From Bacteroidetes bacterium ADurb.Bin013 (GTDB lineage: Bacteria > Bacteroidota > Bacteroidia > Bacteroidales > UBA932), in NCBI GenBank assembly GCA_002071385.1, contig MWFB01000008.1, forward strand, positions 1 to 64,000: 64,000 bases of DNA, given 5' to 3'. The notes under the pieces were generated by a model, which was not told where the DNA came from, ran no database searches, and worked only from the letters and a program-made list of their open reading frames with translations. Within the stretch, counting starts at the first letter, position 1; the number at the start of each line of letters is the position of its first letter. A program made the position numbers and the translations under genes. Positions 28,499 through 37,293 of the stretch are shown piece by piece.

Positions 28499-29839
28499 AT
28501 GAAAAAACTCGGAATCCTATTCGGCTTTGTAATGCTTGCCTTTGTAACTCAGGGTTATGCACAGACCGGGAAGTATGGGGCGACGCCTGAAGACAGTGTG
28601 GAATGTGTAAGATGTTTGAATTTTTACAAAGAATATTACAAGAACGGGAATATGAAAGAAGCCCTTCCTTCCTGGAGGGGAGCACTCAGGGTATGTCCCA
28701 TAGGGGTAACGCAATCCTTATACCAGGATGGACAGAATATTCTAAAATTCCTTATAAACCAGACAAAAGATGACGTTCGCAGAAAAGAACTGGTTGACTC
28801 CCTGATTCTCATGTACGATATCAGGATTCAAAAGTTCCCGGCTGTAAAAGCACGGCTGAGCGCATATACTTTCAAGGCATACGACATGGTCACGTATTTC
28901 AAAGAAGATGACACGAAAATCTTCGCAGCGTTGCAGGATGTGGTGAAATTCGGACAAGAGAACACGGACCAGAACATTCTGGTATTGAACATGCAATATG
29001 CATCGAGTCTTTTCAAGGAAGGCAAGCTGACAGCGGAAGACGTCATTAATGTATATGAGCAGATAAGCGCCCTTTTTGACAAGAAAACACAGACAGAAGC
29101 AGGCGAGGCCCTTGCAGAAGCCCGCAGCAGTTTCGAAACACTGTTTGCCCTCAGCGGAGTGGCTGATTGCAACAATCTTCTTGCCCTGTTTGAACCGCGC
29201 TTTGAGCAGAATGCTACCGACATAAACTTTATAAGACGGGTGGTCCAGCTGCTTTCGAATGCAGGATGTGAGAGCTCCGACCTGTTTTTCAAGGCGGTAC
29301 AAAATCTCTATAAATTAGAACCGTCCTACAACTCGGCTTATTACCTTTACCGCCTGTGTTCGGCCAGGGATATAAATGAAGATGCCACAGGCTACCTCAA
29401 AAGCGCCATCGATTGCGATTCAATTGACGATATAACCAAGGGAGATTATTTGCTGGAACTGGGCACCTTCTATTACAAAAAAATGAATAATTATTCCAAT
29501 GCCGCACATTATGCACTCCAGTCTTTTGAGTTCAACCCGGCAACAAAGGGCAGGGCTTATCTCCTGATGGGTCACATATGGGCCATGGCAAAAGTGCGTG
29601 ACGGGGAAATGCCCGACATTGACGCCCGTGCCAACTTCTGGGTTGCCGTGGATTATTTTGTAAAGGCAAAACAGGCAGATCCCTCCCTTGGGGAAGAATG
29701 CGACCGCCTGATTGCCACGTACAGGCAGTACTTCCCGACAGTGGAAGAAGCATTTTTGCACGATTTGGCAGAAGGTTCCAGCTATGCGGTGAGAGCTAAC
29801 GGCATATCGGCAACGACTACTGTCAGAACAATAAAATAA
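28499..29839 (+). CDS. Secreted tetratricopeptide-repeat-type protein
   Basis: A 446-aa protein with a signal peptide (MKKLGILFGFVMLAFVTQGYA), so probably periplasmic. Helical repeats of TPR type are visible: CLNFYKEYYKNGNMKEALPSWRGAL near the mature N-terminus, and YLLELGTFYYKKMNNYSNAAHYALQSFEFNP followed by GRAYLLMGHIWAM near residues 315-365. A helical middle links them. It lies between the putative outer-membrane barrel and lptC, and the stop overlaps lptC by 1 nt. A scaffold role in envelope assembly is likely, but the partner is unknown. Confidence 0.75.
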   Translation: MKKLGILFGFVMLAFVTQGYAQTGKYGATPEDSVECVRCLNFYKEYYKNGNMKEALPSWRGALRVCPIGVTQSLYQDGQNILKFLINQTKDDVRRKELVDSLILMYDIRIQKFPAVKARLSAYTFKAYDMVTYFKEDDTKIFAALQDVVKFGQENTDQNILVLNMQYASSLFKEGKLTAEDVINVYEQISALFDKKTQTEAGEALAEARSSFETLFALSGVADCNNLLALFEPRFEQNATDINFIRRVVQLLSNAGCESSDLFFKAVQNLYKLEPSYNSAYYLYRLCSARDINEDATGYLKSAIDCDSIDDITKGDYLLELGTFYYKKMNNYSNAAHYALQSFEFNPATKGRAYLLMGHIWAMAKVRDGEMPDIDARANFWVAVDYFVKAKQADPSLGEECDRLIATYRQYFPTVEEAFLHDLAEGSSYAVRANGISATTTVRTIK

Positions 29840-30471
29840 TGTTTTTTCCCCGCAGGAAAACAACCGTGATCATGGTAGCAACGGGTCTTACCCTTGCTAC
29901 CATGTTTGTCTCCTGCAAAAACAGGATGACAACGATTGGATCTCTTGACAACCTGGACAGCATTCCTACCCAGATTGTCGAGAACATGGAAGGATGGCAG
30001 GTCGAGGGAGGGCTTATGATGGGAAAGCTGAGCGCTCCTTATATGGAAAAATATTCGCGGGGAACCGATCCCTATGAAATCTTCCCCCGTTCATTACGGG
30101 TTGAAGGGTATACCCGGGAAGGACAACTGGAAACGGTGATTACAGCTGACAGGGCATTGCACCGTTCAGGAGATGAGCAGATATGGATAGCTACAGGCAA
30201 CGTGGTGGTCAGGAACCTGGTCAAGGAAGAAACCATGGAAACCGACACCCTGTACTGGGACCAGCAAAAAAAAATTATCTATACACATTGTTATGTCAGG
30301 CTGACCTCACCGGATTTTTTTGCACAGGGATACGGGATGGAATCGGACGAAAGGGCGACGAACGCCAAAATCCTGAGACCGTTTGATTCTTACGGATACA
30401 TACAAAAAGACACTTTGTCCAATGAAGAAAAAGAATTAACTTCGCGCCCTGAAACACAACCACAACCATAA
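29839..30471 (+). CDS. lptC: LPS export periplasmic protein LptC
   Basis: A 210-aa protein with a signal/anchor ATGLTLATMFVSC, in which Cys26 could be lipidated. An LptC/OstA-like beta-jellyroll follows: VEGGLMMGKLSAPYMEKYS, LETVITADRALHRSGDEQIWIATGNVVV, ETDTLYWDQQKKIIYTHCYVRLTSPDFFAQGYGMESD. LptC relays lipopolysaccharide from the LptBFG transporter to LptA. The Bacteroidota version is often a lipoprotein, unlike the E. coli TM-anchored form. It overlaps the TPR gene by 1 nt and lies 10 nt before the PpiD-like gene. Confidence 0.85.
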   Translation: MFFPRRKTTVIMVATGLTLATMFVSCKNRMTTIGSLDNLDSIPTQIVENMEGWQVEGGLMMGKLSAPYMEKYSRGTDPYEIFPRSLRVEGYTREGQLETVITADRALHRSGDEQIWIATGNVVVRNLVKEETMETDTLYWDQQKKIIYTHCYVRLTSPDFFAQGYGMESDERATNAKILRPFDSYGYIQKDTLSNEEKELTSRPETQPQP

Positions 30472-30481
30472 AAACATCAAG

Positions 30482-32575
30482 ATGGCACTATTGGAGAAGA
30501 TTCGAGTAAAGATGGGTATCTTTATTACCGTACTCATAGCAGTTGCATTATTATCTTTTATTATTGACCCCGGCACATTACAGTCAGCCCTGTCCATGTT
30601 CTCATCTAAAAACGACGTGGGGAAGATGAACAGGCAGGGCATAACATATATGGAATACGCCAAAAAGCTGGAAAAATTCACAAACCTGCAGAAGGCCATC
30701 ACCGGAGGCTCTTCCCTGGATGAACAAAGCCAGGAAGCTGTAGAGCAGAGTGCATGGCAGGCCTTCCTGAAAGATCTGGTGTACATGCCTGCCATACAAA
30801 AAGCCGGTATTAGCCTTGGCGATGAAGAGCTTTTTGATATGGTGCAGGGACGTGATATTTCCCCGGTTATCCTGAACGACCCCGTTTTCCAGGGAGAAGA
30901 CGGCCAGTTTGACCGCACGCGGCTTACCATGTTTGTACAGAACGCCCGGACGGAACCGAAAGGAATTGCCGCATTGTACTGGGAGTTTTTACAGGACAAC
31001 ATGGAAACGGAAAGGATTTTTACAAAATACAGCTCCCTGCTGTCCAAAAGCAATATCGTGACTCCCGTTGAATTGCGTCGGCAAATGGAAGAAAACAACA
31101 TTACGTCCAATGTAAGCTTTTCACTTACCCCCGTATCGTTTGCCAGAGATACCACCATAAAAGTCACATCACAGGAAATACGCCAGTATTACGAAGCTCA
31201 CAAGCACCAGTACCAGCAAATAGCCACGCGCGATATTGAATACGTGGTGTTCCCCATCCTGCCCTCGGCAGAAGATTTCACACTGGCCCAGGCCAATATC
31301 GAAAAAGTGTACGAAGAGTTTGCCACTTCAGATAACCTGCGTCAATTCCTTGCCCGTAATTCAGACAAAGCCCTGGACACCTATTACTATAAAAAAGGAG
31401 AATTATCCTCTGTTTCCCCAAAACTGGACAGCTTTGCGTTCAAAGCCACCATGCGGGATGTGCTTCCTGTATACAAAGAGGATAACTTTTTCCGGGCAGC
31501 AAGGATTGCAGACATCAAACAACTCCCCGATTCGGTATACGTTCACCACATACTGTTGCAAAAAACAAATAAAAGAGAGGCCACTGCCCTGGCCGACAGT
31601 CTGATTGCCATACTCAACCGCACACCCGGCCGTTTTGCTGAACTGGCACAGGAGTTCTCGGCAGACAATAATCCCAACGCCGGCCCCGGTGAAATAGGGT
31701 GGTTTTACCAAAACCGCATAGTCCCCGGAATGGAGTCGGTGTTTGATGCTCCCCTTAACAAACCCTATACCCTGGAAACACAATATGGCCTTCATATTGT
31801 CAAGGTTTCGGAACGCACCCGCCTGCATAAAAAGGTACAGCTTGCCGTGCTTGTCAAGGAAGCCGTGGCAGGAAAGGATACGTACCAGGCCATTTATTCG
31901 ATGGCAAACAGCTTGTCCACGGAAAGCAAGGACCTGGAAGAATTCAACCGGGTGGCCATGCAAAACAACCTGATGATCATTCCTGCCATGAATATCACAC
32001 AGGATGCCAAAACCATTTCCGGATATGAACATATGCGGGAACTGGTCCGCTGGGCTTTCGATGCCAAATATGGAGCGGTTTCTCCCGTGATATCGGTGGA
32101 CAATAAATATTTCTTTGTGGCAGCCCTTAACGGTATTCATGAACAGGGAACATCCACCCTGCAAGAGAAACAGGCCGAGATAGAATCCATCCTCACCCTG
32201 GAAAAGAAACAGGAAAAATCTTACCGGCAGATACGCGAAGAACTGGCCGGCCATACTTCCCTTGAATCATGGGCCGAGGCCACTGGCAGGACCATATCCA
32301 CCCAGACCGGACTGGCATTCGGTTCCACGCAGCAGACAGACCCGAAATTCGTGGGAGCAGTGACAGCCGCCACAGAACAGACCATGTACGGACCTTTCAA
32401 AGGCGAGATAGGCGTATATGTTTTCCGTGTCGATGAACGTCTTGACGGTGCCTATTATACAGAAAATGACGCAAAGCAGAATGCCGCATATCTCTCCGGC
32501 GTGCAGTTACAGATGGTTCCCTTTGTTTTGCAGGAAATTGCCAAAGTGGAAGATAACAGGGCCCGGTTCTATTAA
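30482..32575 (+). CDS. PpiD/SurA-type periplasmic peptidyl-prolyl isomerase
   Basis: A 697-aa inner-membrane-anchored folding factor. One TM helix (about residues 11-28, IFITVLIAVALLSFIID) is followed by a SurA_N-type chaperone region (about 40-245). A single parvulin rotamase domain lies at residues 351-446 (VYVHHILLQKTNKREATALADSL ... FSADNNPNAGPGEIGWF ... LETQYGLHIVKV), then a C-terminal region of about 250 residues. PpiD-like proteins help outer-membrane and secreted proteins fold. The gene context next to lptC and a predicted barrel agrees with envelope biogenesis. Its stop codon overlaps that of convergent ychF by 4 nt. Confidence 0.85.
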   Translation: MALLEKIRVKMGIFITVLIAVALLSFIIDPGTLQSALSMFSSKNDVGKMNRQGITYMEYAKKLEKFTNLQKAITGGSSLDEQSQEAVEQSAWQAFLKDLVYMPAIQKAGISLGDEELFDMVQGRDISPVILNDPVFQGEDGQFDRTRLTMFVQNARTEPKGIAALYWEFLQDNMETERIFTKYSSLLSKSNIVTPVELRRQMEENNITSNVSFSLTPVSFARDTTIKVTSQEIRQYYEAHKHQYQQIATRDIEYVVFPILPSAEDFTLAQANIEKVYEEFATSDNLRQFLARNSDKALDTYYYKKGELSSVSPKLDSFAFKATMRDVLPVYKEDNFFRAARIADIKQLPDSVYVHHILLQKTNKREATALADSLIAILNRTPGRFAELAQEFSADNNPNAGPGEIGWFYQNRIVPGMESVFDAPLNKPYTLETQYGLHIVKVSERTRLHKKVQLAVLVKEAVAGKDTYQAIYSMANSLSTESKDLEEFNRVAMQNNLMIIPAMNITQDAKTISGYEHMRELVRWAFDAKYGAVSPVISVDNKYFFVAALNGIHEQGTSTLQEKQAEIESILTLEKKQEKSYRQIREELAGHTSLESWAEATGRTISTQTGLAFGSTQQTDPKFVGAVTAATEQTMYGPFKGEIGVYVFRVDERLDGAYYTENDAKQNAAYLSGVQLQMVPFVLQEIAKVEDNRARFY

Positions 32576-33675
32576 CGGCTGAACAGAAAGTGCATGATGT
32601 CCCCGTCCTGCACCACATAGTTCTTGCCTTCCACCGCCATCTTTCCGGCTTCACGGCAGGCAGCTTCGGAACCATAGTGCATGTAATCCTTGAACTTGAT
32701 CACTTCTGCGCGAATAAAACCGTGTTCAAAATCAGAATGTATAAGCCCTGCTGCCTGCGGGGCTTTTGTTCCTTTGAGGTAAGTCCAGGCTTTGACTTCC
32801 ATGGGCCCGGCCGTAAAATAAGTTTCCAGGTCGAGTAACTTGAATGCTGCCTTGATGAGACGTGAAACACCCGATTCTTCCAGGCCCATGGATTCCAGGA
32901 AAATCTGACGTTCCTCGAAGGACTCCAGCTCTGCGATTTCCGATTCTATGCGTGCGGCCACTATCAGGTATTGTTCATTTTCCTTCTCCAGGATACCTGT
33001 CACACGATTTGTATAATGGTTGCCTGTCAGGGCAGACTTTTCGTCCACATTGCAGACATACAGCACCGGTTTATTGGTGAGCAGGAACAGTTCCCGGGCC
33101 ATGTGTTCTTCCTCCTGATTGAATAATTGCACGGACCTGGCGTTTTTTCCCTGGATCAGGACATCGCGGTAGCGGGAAAGCAAACCGGCAAGCCTGGCTG
33201 CCTGTTTGTCCCCTCCTGTAACAGCCTGTTTCTGTACCTTTGCCAGTCGGTTCTCCACTGTTTCCAGGTCCTTGAGCTGCAATTCGGTATCTATGATCTC
33301 CATATCCCTTACCGGGTCAACCGAGCCGTCCACATGGGCCACATTGGGATTGTCAAAACAACGCAGGACGTGCAGAATGGCATCTGTTTCCCTGATGTTG
33401 GAAAGAAACTGGTTCCCAAGCCCCTCACCCTTGCTCGCTCCCTTTACCAGCCCGGCAATATCCACAAAATCCACCGTTGCAGGCACAATACGTCCGGGGT
33501 GGACCAGGGATGCCAATTGTTCCAGGCGGGGATCCGGTACCTGTGTGGAGCCCAGGTTTGGCTCTATGGTACAGAATGGGAAATTGGCCGCCTGCGCCTT
33601 GCCCGATGAAACGCAATTGAACAGGGTGGATTTGCCAACATTGGGAAGTCCTACAATACCACATTTAAGTCCCAT
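32572..33675 (-). CDS. ychF: Redox-regulated ATPase YchF (Obg-like ATPase)
   Basis: A 367-aa P-loop protein with GLPNVGKSTLFNCVSSGKAQAANFPF (G1 and the following segment), DIAGLVKGASKGEGLGNQFL (G3 region) and YVCNVDE in place of NKxD. That degenerate G4 is the reason the family prefers ATP. The C-terminal TGS domain (FTAGPMEVKAWTYLKGTKAPQAAG ... VQDGDIMHFLFSR) is complete. It binds ribosomes and 26S/50S-like partners in other organisms and is linked to stress responses. A TAGTTTTG element lies 30 nt before the ATG. Confidence 0.96.
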   Translation of the reverse strand: MGLKCGIVGLPNVGKSTLFNCVSSGKAQAANFPFCTIEPNLGSTQVPDPRLEQLASLVHPGRIVPATVDFVDIAGLVKGASKGEGLGNQFLSNIRETDAILHVLRCFDNPNVAHVDGSVDPVRDMEIIDTELQLKDLETVENRLAKVQKQAVTGGDKQAARLAGLLSRYRDVLIQGKNARSVQLFNQEEEHMARELFLLTNKPVLYVCNVDEKSALTGNHYTNRVTGILEKENEQYLIVAARIESEIAELESFEERQIFLESMGLEESGVSRLIKAAFKLLDLETYFTAGPMEVKAWTYLKGTKAPQAAGLIHSDFEHGFIRAEVIKFKDYMHYGSEAACREAGKMAVEGKNYVVQDGDIMHFLFSR

Positions 33676-33705
33676 AAAGCAGGTTTTATTGTTTTGAAGG
33701 GCACA

Positions 33706-33713
33706 AAACTAAT
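33706..33713 (-). promoter_or_regulatory. TAnnTTTG -7 element (ychF)
   Basis: The minus strand reads TAGTTTTG, 30 nt before the ychF ATG. On the plus strand nearby (33722-33730) TACGATTTG is a near match for the divergent endonuclease gene, but it has one extra base. Confidence 0.55.
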
Positions 33714-33767
33714 AACTTTTTTACGATTTGTCCTTTTTATCCTCCTGCATGTTCATAACTTGTGTTC

Positions 33768-34703
33768 ATGTTACGGTTTATTTTTTGTTTGGTAATCTTC
33801 TGGAATGTAGAAAACTACTTTGATCCCTTTGATGATCCGCTTACCGGCGACAATGATTTCACCACTGCCGGCTCGTACACCTGGACATGGAACAGGTTTT
33901 TGAAAAAGCGCAATGATATTGTCAAAACACTCATAGCCTGCGGCGAGCAGGAAGATGGTTCCTGGGTGGCGCCCTGCATAGTGGGCCTGTGCGAGATTGA
34001 AAACTTTTTTGTCCTCTGGCAGCTTGTCAGCGACACCCCGCTTTCCCCGCTTGGATACGGCATCATTCACAGAAATTCCCCCGATCCCCGCGGAATAGAC
34101 GTGGCGCTGCTCTACCGGAAAGAACGTTTCAGCCCGGTAAAGACCTGCTTCTACGGCATCCCTTCGGAAGACGGGACTTTGCTCAAGACAAGGGAGATCC
34201 TCTATGTCAGTGGAGTTTTGGACGGGCGGGACACCCTTCATTTTCTTGTGAACCACTGGCCATCCCGGAGGGGAGGAGACAGGGCCGAGGCAAACAGGCA
34301 AGCTGCGGCCCGACTTCTTCAGGGCATTGTGGACAGCATTGCCACAGCTTCCCCGGGGGCCAGGATCGTGGTTATGGGCGATTTCAACGATCCTCCGGAG
34401 GCCCCGGTACTGCGCAGCCTGTCGTCCGACAGCCTAATCAATGTTTCAGCCGGCGACACATACAAATACAAAGGGGTCTGGGAATGCATGGACCAATTCC
34501 TGGTAAGTCCCACTGTAAACAGGGAACTTGAATATGTGAAAGTGGCGCGCCTTCCGCATTTGCTGGAGCGGGACCAGGCACACCTGGGACATAAGCCAAA
34601 ACGCACCTACCAGGGACCGGCCTACAGGGGCGGGATCAGTGACCACCTGCCGATAACCTTAAAATTTATTACCTTTGTTTCTTATGTCATCCCGAAGCGT
34701 TAA
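33768..34703 (+). CDS. Endonuclease/exonuclease/phosphatase family protein
   Basis: A 311-aa EEP-fold metal-dependent phosphoesterase. Catalytic landmarks are FWNVENYFD (Asn of the first strand), GLCEIEN (metal Glu), DPRGIDVALLYRK, NHWPSRRGG (His), MGDFND (Asp-x-Asn) and SDHLPITLKF (Asp-His). Substrate (DNA, lipid or sugar phosphate) cannot be told. Homologues usually carry a full signal peptide, but here the hydrophobic start MLRFIFCLVI runs straight into the first catalytic strand, so export is doubtful. A GTG at 33762 is the only alternative upstream start before an in-frame stop. Its last 20 nt overlap mutS and contain the mutS promoter. Confidence 0.82.
   Translation: MLRFIFCLVIFWNVENYFDPFDDPLTGDNDFTTAGSYTWTWNRFLKKRNDIVKTLIACGEQEDGSWVAPCIVGLCEIENFFVLWQLVSDTPLSPLGYGIIHRNSPDPRGIDVALLYRKERFSPVKTCFYGIPSEDGTLLKTREILYVSGVLDGRDTLHFLVNHWPSRRGGDRAEANRQAAARLLQGIVDSIATASPGARIVVMGDFNDPPEAPVLRSLSSDSLINVSAGDTYKYKGVWECMDQFLVSPTVNRELEYVKVARLPHLLERDQAHLGHKPKRTYQGPAYRGGISDHLPITLKFITFVSYVIPKR
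34670..34677 (+). promoter_or_regulatory. TACCTTTG -7 element (mutS)
   Basis: An exact TACCTTTG lies inside the last codons of the endonuclease gene, with only 6 nt between it and the mutS ATG at 34684. A leaderless or near-leaderless mutS mRNA is expected. Confidence 0.65.
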
Positions 34704-37293
34704 GACACCACTGATGGACCAGTATTTTGCCATTAAGGCAGAATATCCGGATGCCATGATGTTGTTCAGGGTGGGTGATTTTTACGAGACTTTCGGAGAA
34801 GATGCCATCAAGGCATCCAAAGCGCTGGGGATCGTGCTTACCAGGCGCGCCAATGGGGCAGCCTCGTCGGTGGAACTGGCGGGATTCCCTTACCATGCGC
34901 TTGATACATACCTTCCCAAGCTGGTACGTGCCGGATACAAAGTGGCCGTTTGCGACCAGCTGGAAGATCCCAAACTGACCAAGAAAATTGTAAAAAGAGG
35001 CATCACAGAGGTTGTGACACCGGGTCTTGCCTACAATGCCAGCCTGCTGGAATCTTCAGAGCATAATTTTCTGGCCAGTCTTTATCTCCACCAGGAAGGA
35101 ACTTCAGAATCGGCAGGCATTGCCTTTACCGACATTTCCACCGGCACCATCCAGATCGCACAGGGAGACATGGCTTATGCCGAGACCCTTTTATCACAAT
35201 ACGCACCCAGGGAAATCCTGGTGCAGCGCGGAACAGAAAAGAAATGGAAACCGCTGGCAGACCATCAGGCGTATTTTTCCACCATGGATGACTGGGCTTT
35301 TGTTCACGCAGCGGCAGAGGAAAAAGTAAAGACACACTTTGGGGTGGAGAGCCTGAAAGGATTCGGGGCCGAAAATCTTCCCCTGGCCGTATGTGCCGTA
35401 GGAGCCATGCTCTTTTACCTGGAGATGAACAAATATTCCAGCTATGGCCACCTGTGCACCATGCAGCGCATTGACAAGGAGCAACATATGTGGCTGGATA
35501 AATACAGTATCCGCAACCTGGAACTTTTTCCACGTCCGGAGAACAACCAGAAGGGAGCCAGCCTGATAGAGGTCATAGACAAGACCAATACCCCCATGGG
35601 CGCCAGGTTACTGCGACAGTGGCTGGTCATGCCCCTCCGGGACAGGACGGCCATAGAAGAGCGCCACAATGTGGTGTCATCTCTGCTGGAACAATGGGAA
35701 CTGGCCGGCAAGCTCCGCAAGCTACTTTCCCAGGTAGGGGATATGGAACGGCTTATTTCCAGGGCAGCCGCAGGCAGGATCAATCCCCGCGAAGCGGCCC
35801 AGCTCAGGACCGGGTTGAACCAGGTTTCCCGCATCAGGAAACTAACAGCAGAACTTCCGCAGGAAAACCCGGTATATACCCTTGCTTCCACCCTGGACGA
35901 TTGCACCGGGCTGGTACAGACACTGCAGCAAATGCTTGTTCCCATGCCCCCCGCACAACTGGGAAAAGGAACCGTGATTGCACCGGGCACGGACACCGCC
36001 CTGGACGAATTGCGCCACATTCTCTCCCACAACAAGGAATACCTGCAGGAAATGCAGCAGCAGGCCGCTGCGCAGACGGGCATCACTTCCCTCAAGATCG
36101 GCTTTAACAATGTGTTCGGCTATTATATCGAAGTCCGCAACACCCATAAAGACAAGGTGCCCCCGTCGTGGATTCGCAAACAAACGCTTGTGAGCGCTGA
36201 ACGCTACATCACGGAAGATCTCAAATCCTATGAGGAAAGGATCCTTGGAGCAGAAGAAAAAATAGCGCAACTGGAGCAGGACCTGTTCAACCAGGTGGTC
36301 GACGCCATTCGTGCCACCATACCTCCCATCCAGGAAAATGCGCGCATTCTGGCACGTCTTGACTGCCTTCTGGGTTTTGCCATACTGGCCAGGGAACAAA
36401 AATACGAAAGGCCACGAATGCAGGATGACGACGTGATTGACATCCGCCAGGGACGCCACCCGGTGCTGGAAACGCTCATGCTGCCCGGAGAAGCCTATGT
36501 TCCTAACGATGTATACCTGGACACGGGACAGCAGCAGATCATCATCCTGACCGGACCCAATATGGCCGGAAAGTCCGCCCTGTTGCGCCAGACAGGGCTC
36601 ATCATGCTGTTGGCACAGATAGGTTCTTTCGTTCCTGTCAGGGAAGCCACCCTGGGGATCATAGACAAACTGTTCACCCGGGTGGGAGCTTCGGATAACA
36701 TTGCCCGCAGGGAATCCACCTTTATGGTAGAGATGCTGGAATCTGCCGCAATTCTCAATAACGTGACCGACCGTTCCCTGGTGCTCTTTGACGAGATAGG
36801 ACGCGGGACCAGCACCTACGACGGGATTTCGATAGCATGGGCCATTGTGGAATACCTGCACGAAAAGCCCGGGGCAAGTGCCCGGACACTGTTTGCCACG
36901 CATTATCATGAGCTCAACCAGATGGCAGAGCAATACCCACGGGTTAAAAATTTTCACATAGCCGTGAAAGAACGGGGACAAAAGGTATTATTTTTGCGTA
37001 AAATGATTTCCGGAGGAGTGGAACACAGTTTTGGCATCCATGTGGCTACCATGGCCGGTATGCCCCGCAGGGTGATCCTGACGGCACAGGAAGTGCTCAA
37101 GAGAATGGAAGCCGGTAAAGAACAACCTCCTTCCCCGGAAAGACCCAGGCAACTGTCTTTCTTCCAGCTGGAAGATCCCCTGTTGCAGGCTCTGAAAAGA
37201 GATATTGAATCCATAGATTTGAACAGATTAACACCCCTGGAAGCATTTGATGCCTTGCGGGAATTGAAAAGAAAAATAGGACAAAAGGAATGA
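34684..37293 (+). CDS. mutS: DNA mismatch repair protein MutS
   Basis: An 869-aa mismatch-recognition ATPase. The N-terminal mismatch-binding domain has the Phe-x-Glu motif in FRVGDFYETFGED. Connector, core and clamp regions follow. The ABC-type ATPase has GPNMAGKSALLRQ (Walker A), LFDEIGRGTSTYDG (signature/Walker B) and FATHYHELNQMAEQYP. A C-terminal helical tail ends the protein. The ATG at 34684 fits the family start (SVKTPLMDQYFAIKAEYPD) better than the TTG at 34675, which overlaps the promoter. Its stop is within an ATGA overlap with the ABC permease. mutL is not in the window. Confidence 0.98.
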   Translation: MSSRSVKTPLMDQYFAIKAEYPDAMMLFRVGDFYETFGEDAIKASKALGIVLTRRANGAASSVELAGFPYHALDTYLPKLVRAGYKVAVCDQLEDPKLTKKIVKRGITEVVTPGLAYNASLLESSEHNFLASLYLHQEGTSESAGIAFTDISTGTIQIAQGDMAYAETLLSQYAPREILVQRGTEKKWKPLADHQAYFSTMDDWAFVHAAAEEKVKTHFGVESLKGFGAENLPLAVCAVGAMLFYLEMNKYSSYGHLCTMQRIDKEQHMWLDKYSIRNLELFPRPENNQKGASLIEVIDKTNTPMGARLLRQWLVMPLRDRTAIEERHNVVSSLLEQWELAGKLRKLLSQVGDMERLISRAAAGRINPREAAQLRTGLNQVSRIRKLTAELPQENPVYTLASTLDDCTGLVQTLQQMLVPMPPAQLGKGTVIAPGTDTALDELRHILSHNKEYLQEMQQQAAAQTGITSLKIGFNNVFGYYIEVRNTHKDKVPPSWIRKQTLVSAERYITEDLKSYEERILGAEEKIAQLEQDLFNQVVDAIRATIPPIQENARILARLDCLLGFAILAREQKYERPRMQDDDVIDIRQGRHPVLETLMLPGEAYVPNDVYLDTGQQQIIILTGPNMAGKSALLRQTGLIMLLAQIGSFVPVREATLGIIDKLFTRVGASDNIARRESTFMVEMLESAAILNNVTDRSLVLFDEIGRGTSTYDGISIAWAIVEYLHEKPGASARTLFATHYHELNQMAEQYPRVKNFHIAVKERGQKVLFLRKMISGGVEHSFGIHVATMAGMPRRVILTAQEVLKRMEAGKEQPPSPERPRQLSFFQLEDPLLQALKRDIESIDLNRLTPLEAFDALRELKRKIGQKE

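Noticed and set aside
35842-36981. 379-codon open frame opposite mutS
   Set aside because: Shadow of the MutS ATPase domain; composition is rich in His, Gly and Val, typical of antisense frames.
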